Assembly: GCA_964545205.1 (NCBI GenBank)
Contig: CAZJFH010000047.1
Location: forward strand, 1 to 41,170
Origin: CAZJFH01 sp964545205
GTDB taxonomy: Bacteria > Pseudomonadota > Alphaproteobacteria > Rhodospirillales > Magnetospirillaceae
Length of the DNA: 41,170 bases
Reading direction: 5' to 3'
The notes under the pieces are model-generated. The model was not told where the DNA came from. It worked only from the letters and a program-made list of their open reading frames with translations, and did no database searches. This document shows positions 37,950-41,170 of this stretch, one piece after another. Position numbers and translations under genes: made by a program. Each line of letters opens with the position of its first letter. Position 1 is the first letter of the stretch.

Positions 37950-38398
37950 CCCGCGTCCTGATCGTCGAGGCCCGGTTCTACGACCACATCGCCGACGGCC
38001 TGCTGCAGGGCTGCGTCGCCGCCCTGGCCGAGGCCGGCGTCGATTACCGCAAGATCACCGTGCCCGGCGTGCTGGAGATTCCGGCCGCCGTCGCCTACGC
38101 CCTTCGCGCGGCGGAACAGTCGGCCGCGGCGGATCGTTACGACGGCTACGTGGCGCTCGGCTGCGCCATCCAGGGCGAGACCAGCCATTACGATCATGTC
38201 TGCACCCAGAGCATGCGCGGCCTCCAGGATCTCGCCGTCCGCCACTGCCTGGCGGTCGGCAACGGCATCCTCACGGTCCCCGACGAGGCCCGCGCCCTGG
38301 ACCGCGCGTTGCCGGAGCGCAAGAACATCGGCGGCCTTGCCGCGCGGGCCTGCCTGCGCATGATCGAACTCAAGAGCGAGCTTTCGCTGAACCAGTGA
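37946..38398 (+). CDS. ribH: 6,7-dimethyl-8-ribityllumazine synthase
   Basis: Lumazine synthase joins the pyrimidine and the butanone phosphate. The 150-residue protein has VEARFYDHIADGLLQG at the start, VPGVLEIPAAVAYAL, ALGCAIQGETSHYDHVC (catalytic His region) and VGNGILTVPDEARAL. It starts in an ATGA overlap with ribB, behind GGAGGA, and its stop overlaps the nusB start. The unit ribD-ribE-ribB-ribH-nusB is standard for alphaproteobacteria. Confidence 0.96.
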   Translation: MTRVLIVEARFYDHIADGLLQGCVAALAEAGVDYRKITVPGVLEIPAAVAYALRAAEQSAAADRYDGYVALGCAIQGETSHYDHVCTQSMRGLQDLAVRHCLAVGNGILTVPDEARALDRALPERKNIGGLAARACLRMIELKSELSLNQ

Positions 38399-38937
38399 TG
38401 AAACGCCGTCCTCCTTCCGCGGGCACGCGTCGCAAGAGCGCCGCCCGACTCGCCGCCGTGCAGGCGCTCTACACCGTCGACGTCGGCGAGATCTCGCCCG
38501 ACGCGGTGCTGCGCGACATCCTGCAGCACGGCCTCGGCGCGACCACGCTGCATTCCGTTCCCGACGAGTACGACCTCGACGAGCGCGAGATCGAGATGCC
38601 GCTGGTCGAACCCGACAGCCAGCTCCTGACCGGCATCGTGCGCGGCGTGCTGGCCCGGTGCGACGACTTCGACCGGATGATCGCCGGCGCCCTGTCGCGC
38701 GACTGGACGCCCGAGCGGCTCGAAGCCGTGCTGAGGGCCATCCTGCGCGCCGGCGCCTGGGAGCTGGCGACGCGCACCGACATCCCGCCGCGGGTCACCA
38801 TCTCGGAATACGTCGACGTCGCCCACGCCTTCTACGCCGGCACCGAGCCGGGGCTGGTCAATGCGGTGCTCGACCGCATCGCCAAGGTGGTGCGGAACGA
38901 GGAGCTGAGTGGTGGCGGCGACTCCGCCCGGCGATGA
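38398..38937 (+). CDS. nusB: Transcription antitermination protein NusB
   Basis: NusB binds boxA RNA with NusE for rRNA antitermination. The 179-residue helical protein has the basic N-terminus KRRPPSAGTRRKSAARLAAV then QALYTVDVG, and the C-terminal ILRAGAWELATRTDIPPRV, ISEYVDVAHAF and GLVNAVLDRIAKVVR. The start is ATG 38398 (TGATG overlap with ribH) or GTG 38395 (GTGA overlap). It is longer than the E. coli protein through an insertion around residues 38-70, common in alphaproteobacteria. Confidence 0.94.
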   Translation: MKRRPPSAGTRRKSAARLAAVQALYTVDVGEISPDAVLRDILQHGLGATTLHSVPDEYDLDEREIEMPLVEPDSQLLTGIVRGVLARCDDFDRMIAGALSRDWTPERLEAVLRAILRAGAWELATRTDIPPRVTISEYVDVAHAFYAGTEPGLVNAVLDRIAKVVRNEELSGGGDSARR

Positions 38938-39910
38938 ATTCGCGCTGATCGCGCGGCTGTTCCGACCGCTGGCGGCGTCGTATCCCGGCGCCCTCGGCCT
39001 GACCGACGACGCCGGCCTGATCGAGGTCCCGGCCGGCCGCCGCCTGGTGGTGACCACCGACGCGATGGTGGCCGGCGTGCATTTCCTGCCCGACGATCCG
39101 GCCGATCTGATCGCCCGCAAGCTGCTGCGCGTCAATCTCTCCGACCTCGCCGCGATGGCCGCCGAGCCGCTGGGGATCGTGCTGGCGGCGGCGTTTCCGC
39201 GCCATCTCGACGCCGCGTGGATGGACGCCTTCGCCGCCGGGCTGGGCGCCGACCTGCAAGCCTTCGGCGTGGCGCTGATCGGCGGCGACACCGTGGCGAC
39301 GCCGGGGCCGCTGACCCTGACCGTCACCGCCTTCGGCAGCGTCGCGCCGGGTTGCGAGCTGCGCCGCTCCGGCGCCAAGGCCGGCGACCGGGTGTGGGTG
39401 TCGGGGACGATCGGGGACGCCTTCCTCGGCCTGGCGGTGCTGCAGGATCGGCTGGCCGCTCCGGCCGGCGCCGCGGCGGAGCTGGCGCGGCGCTACCGCG
39501 TGCCGGAGCCGCGCTGCGGCCTCGGCCCGCGCCTGGCCGGCGTCGCCGGCGCCGGCATGGACGTCTCCGACGGATTGCTGGCCGATCTCGGCCACATCTG
39601 CGCCGCCTCCGGACTGGCCGCCGTGGTCGATGCCGAGGCGGTGCCGTACTCGGCCGCGGCGCTGGCGGCCATTGACGGGCGGCCGGATTTGCGGCTCCAA
39701 TCGCTGGGGGGCGGCGACGACTACGAGTTGCTGTTCACGGCACCGCCGGAGGCCGACTCCGCGCTTCGCCGGATCGCCGCCGAGACCGGGGTGCCGCTGA
39801 CGCCGATCGGAGTCATGGTCGAGGGCTCCGGCGTGCGGCTGACGGATTCGAAGGGCAGGGAGCTGACGCCGCCGCGCAGCGGCTACCGCCACTTCCGCGA
39901 GGACGCATGA
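38912..39910 (+). CDS. thiL: Thiamine-monophosphate kinase
   Basis: ThiL phosphorylates thiamine phosphate to thiamine diphosphate. The 332-residue protein shows GLTDDAGLIEVPAG, VVTTDAMVAGVHFLPDD, RKLLRVNLSDLAAMAAEPLG, LIGGDTVATPGPLTLTVTAFG and AGMDVSDGLLADLGHI, the metal/ATP Asp motifs of the PurM/ThiL fold. GTG 38912 lies seven bases after AGGAG; GTG 38909 is the close alternative. It overlaps the end of nusB and is overlapped by the next gene as ATGA. Confidence 0.95.
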   Translation: MAATPPGDEFALIARLFRPLAASYPGALGLTDDAGLIEVPAGRRLVVTTDAMVAGVHFLPDDPADLIARKLLRVNLSDLAAMAAEPLGIVLAAAFPRHLDAAWMDAFAAGLGADLQAFGVALIGGDTVATPGPLTLTVTAFGSVAPGCELRRSGAKAGDRVWVSGTIGDAFLGLAVLQDRLAAPAGAAAELARRYRVPEPRCGLGPRLAGVAGAGMDVSDGLLADLGHICAASGLAAVVDAEAVPYSAAALAAIDGRPDLRLQSLGGGDDYELLFTAPPEADSALRRIAAETGVPLTPIGVMVEGSGVRLTDSKGRELTPPRSGYRHFREDA

Positions 39911-40362
39911 TGAAGGCGGTGGTCATCGTTCTGCTGCTGGCCCTCATCGCCGGCGGCACCCTGGGCGGCCTCGGCCTCGTCGGCATGGGGCCGCTGGCGG
40001 CGTACGTGGGGAAGGCGGCCGACGGCGAGACCGCCGCGGCGCCGCCGCCGGGCCCGAAGCTGCGCAACATCCAGCTCGACACCATCGGCGTGCCGGTGTT
40101 CGAGGGCCAGTCGGTGCGCGCGCGCATCTTCTTCAATCTCCAGCTCGAGGTCGATCCGGCGGTCGCGCCGCAGGTTTCGGCCAACCTGCCGCGGATCCAG
40201 AGCGCGCTGCTCGAAGACATGATGAGCTATCTGCCCTATCACCTGCGCGACCGCGAGCAGGTCGACGCCGCAACCGTGCAGGAACGGATGCTGAAGGTCG
40301 CCCGTCACGTGATGGGCGATGCCGTCCACGGCGTCGTGGTCGTCAACGCCTTCGTCCAGTAA
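39907..40362 (+). CDS. Membrane-anchored protein of unknown function, FliL-like
   Basis: A 151-residue protein with an N-terminal membrane segment (AVVIVLLLALIAGGTLGGLGL), an Ala/Pro-rich linker and a soluble domain: LDTIGVPVFEGQSVRARIFF, LQLEVDPAVAPQVSANLPRI and ALLEDMMSYL. The layout of anchor, linker and a domain whose strands lead to an IQSALLEDMMSYL-type helix resembles FliL and stomatin-like relatives, but this is fold-level impression only. It begins in an ATGA overlap with thiL and lies 237 bases before the membrane pyrophosphatase gene. A periplasmic location for the domain is inferred. Confidence 0.75.
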   Translation: MMKAVVIVLLLALIAGGTLGGLGLVGMGPLAAYVGKAADGETAAAPPPGPKLRNIQLDTIGVPVFEGQSVRARIFFNLQLEVDPAVAPQVSANLPRIQSALLEDMMSYLPYHLRDREQVDAATVQERMLKVARHVMGDAVHGVVVVNAFVQ

Positions 40363-40533
40363 GGCACCGGTTTCGCCCCCCACTAGGGTAGTATTCGAAG
40401 TACCTAATTTAGCGTAGTCTGCTTCTCGCCTTCCGCCTATGCGGATCGGCGCAGAGTTGGTTGCCTTCGGTCGGGTCTTCTGTCACTTTGAGCCGCCGCC
40501 GTGGGACCCCTGTCAGACCAGTAGTCGACGCGC

Positions 40534-40551
40534 GGGCAAATTCGTTTGCCC
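40534..40551 (+). promoter_or_regulatory. UUCG-loop hairpin in the hppA leader
   Basis: GGGCAAA (40534-40540), TTCG, TTTGCCC (40545-40551) form a perfect 7-bp stem with a UUCG tetraloop, 48 bases before the hppA start. No T-run follows, so it is more likely a leader structure than a terminator. The rest of 40363-40599 shows no gene and no promoter I would defend. Confidence 0.5.
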
Positions 40552-40599
40552 TGTAGCCATGGCGGGGGAAACCACAGTATTCAGGGGGAAGACACAAAA

Positions 40600-41170
40600 A
40601 TGGCATACGCTTTGATCATTGCGCTCGGCGTCGCCGCGGCGCTGGCGTACGCATACTATGCGTATCAGCAGGTCATGAGGACCTCGGCCGGCACCGAGCG
40701 CATGCAGGAAATCGCCTCGGCGATTCAGGAAGGCGCCGCCGCCTACCTGAACCGCCAGTACAAGACGATCGGCATCGTCGGCGTCGTCGTGGTGGTGATC
40801 CTCGCCGCCACGCTGGGCTTCAAGACGGCGTTCGGCTTCATCATCGGCGCCGTTCTGTCGGGTGCCGCCGGCTACATCGGCATGAACGTGTCGGTGCGCG
40901 CCAACGTCCGCACCGCCGAGGCGGCCCGCGAGGGTGGCCTTGCCCCGGCGCTGGACGTCGCCTTCAAGTCCGGCGCCATCACCGGCATGCTGGTGGTCGG
41001 CCTCGGCCTGCTCGGCGTCGGTGCCTATTACGGCATCCTGTCGGCGGCGGGCGTCGAGGAGCGCGGCATTCTCGAGGCGCTGGTGGCGCTGTCGTTCGGC
41101 GCGTCGCTGATCTCGATCTTCGCGCGTCTCGGCGGCGGCATCTTCACCAAGGGCGCCGACGTCGGCGCCG
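40600..41170 (+). CDS. hppA: Membrane-bound proton-translocating pyrophosphatase, 3'-truncated by the window edge
   Basis: HppA couples pyrophosphate hydrolysis to ion pumping across the membrane. The first 190 residues are present: an N-terminal helix (MAYALIIALGVAAALAYAYY), then MQEIASAIQEGAAAYLNRQY, the conserved early signature, the helix FGFIIGAVLSGAAGYIGMNV, SVRANVRTAEAA, and ASLISIFARLGGGIFTKGADVGA, which leads into the catalytic loop. The frame runs off the end, so the region deciding potassium dependence is not visible. ATG 40600 follows AGGGGGAAGACACAAAA. The preceding 237-base leader contains a UUCG hairpin. Confidence 0.95.
   Translation, partial: MAYALIIALGVAAALAYAYYAYQQVMRTSAGTERMQEIASAIQEGAAAYLNRQYKTIGIVGVVVVVILAATLGFKTAFGFIIGAVLSGAAGYIGMNVSVRANVRTAEAAREGGLAPALDVAFKSGAITGMLVVGLGLLGVGAYYGILSAAGVEERGILEALVALSFGASLISIFARLGGGIFTKGADVGA

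Overview
This window reads as chromosomal core-genome DNA from a high-GC (roughly 70 percent by eye) alphaproteobacterium, most likely a Rhodospirillales-type organism. Three things support this: the gene order folK-rpoZ-rel-pdxJ-acpS-lepB-rnc-era and the order rpiB-glyA-nrdR-ribD-ribE-ribB-ribH-nusB-thiL; a MucR/Ros-type regulator; and a SAM-II riboswitch, a class found mainly in alphaproteobacteria. I see no IS element, prophage, CRISPR array, rRNA or tRNA. Base composition and codon use look uniform, so nothing points to recent transfer.

Layout. 1-4274: the 3' part of ilvD, a 43-residue membrane microprotein, a small cupin-like (DUF4863-like) protein followed by a UdgX-type uracil-DNA glycosylase, an unrecognised minus-strand gene and a two-CBS protein. 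4275-8864 (minus): slt, a HAD dehalogenase-like gene, an alpha/beta hydrolase, pgpA and pncC; the last four are joined by 4-base start/stop overlaps. 9050-10396: dapA-smpB. 10472-12115 (minus): a NYN-domain protein, a family-5 uracil-DNA glycosylase and a MoaD/ThiS-like beta-grasp protein. 12263-19584: folK, rpoZ, bifunctional rel, a small conserved gene on the other strand, then pdxJ-acpS-lepB-rnc-era. 19627-22484 (minus): pyrB, a dihydroorotase homologue that lacks its HxH metal ligands, and plsY. 22647-24764: two small uncharacterised genes and a six-TM methyl-accepting chemotaxis protein. 24792-28294 (minus): a PEP-CTERM trypsin-like protease, then metY (under a SAM-II riboswitch) and hemB. 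28505-31903: a valine-degradation operon (isobutyryl-CoA dehydrogenase, 3-hydroxyisobutyryl-CoA hydrolase, 3-hydroxyisobutyrate dehydrogenase) with a small DUF protein. 31985-32443 (minus): mucR. 32758-41170: rpiB-glyA-nrdR and the riboflavin genes ribD-ribE-ribBX-ribH, nusB, thiL, a membrane-anchored FliL-like protein and the start of hppA.

Most genes are housekeeping: amino-acid, pyrimidine, riboflavin, PLP, folate and haem synthesis, RNA processing, the stringent response, secretion and lipid synthesis. The points most worth a second look are the riboswitch-controlled metY leader with a hairpin that covers the Shine-Dalgarno site, a pyrB promoter that predicts a leaderless mRNA, two pseudo-enzyme domains (PyrC-like and the RibA half of RibBX), the cross-linking glycosylase UdgX, a beta-grasp protein whose GG is followed by an extension, and the small-protein plus six-TM chemoreceptor unit with membrane histidines. 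No clearly novel defence or mobile system is visible.
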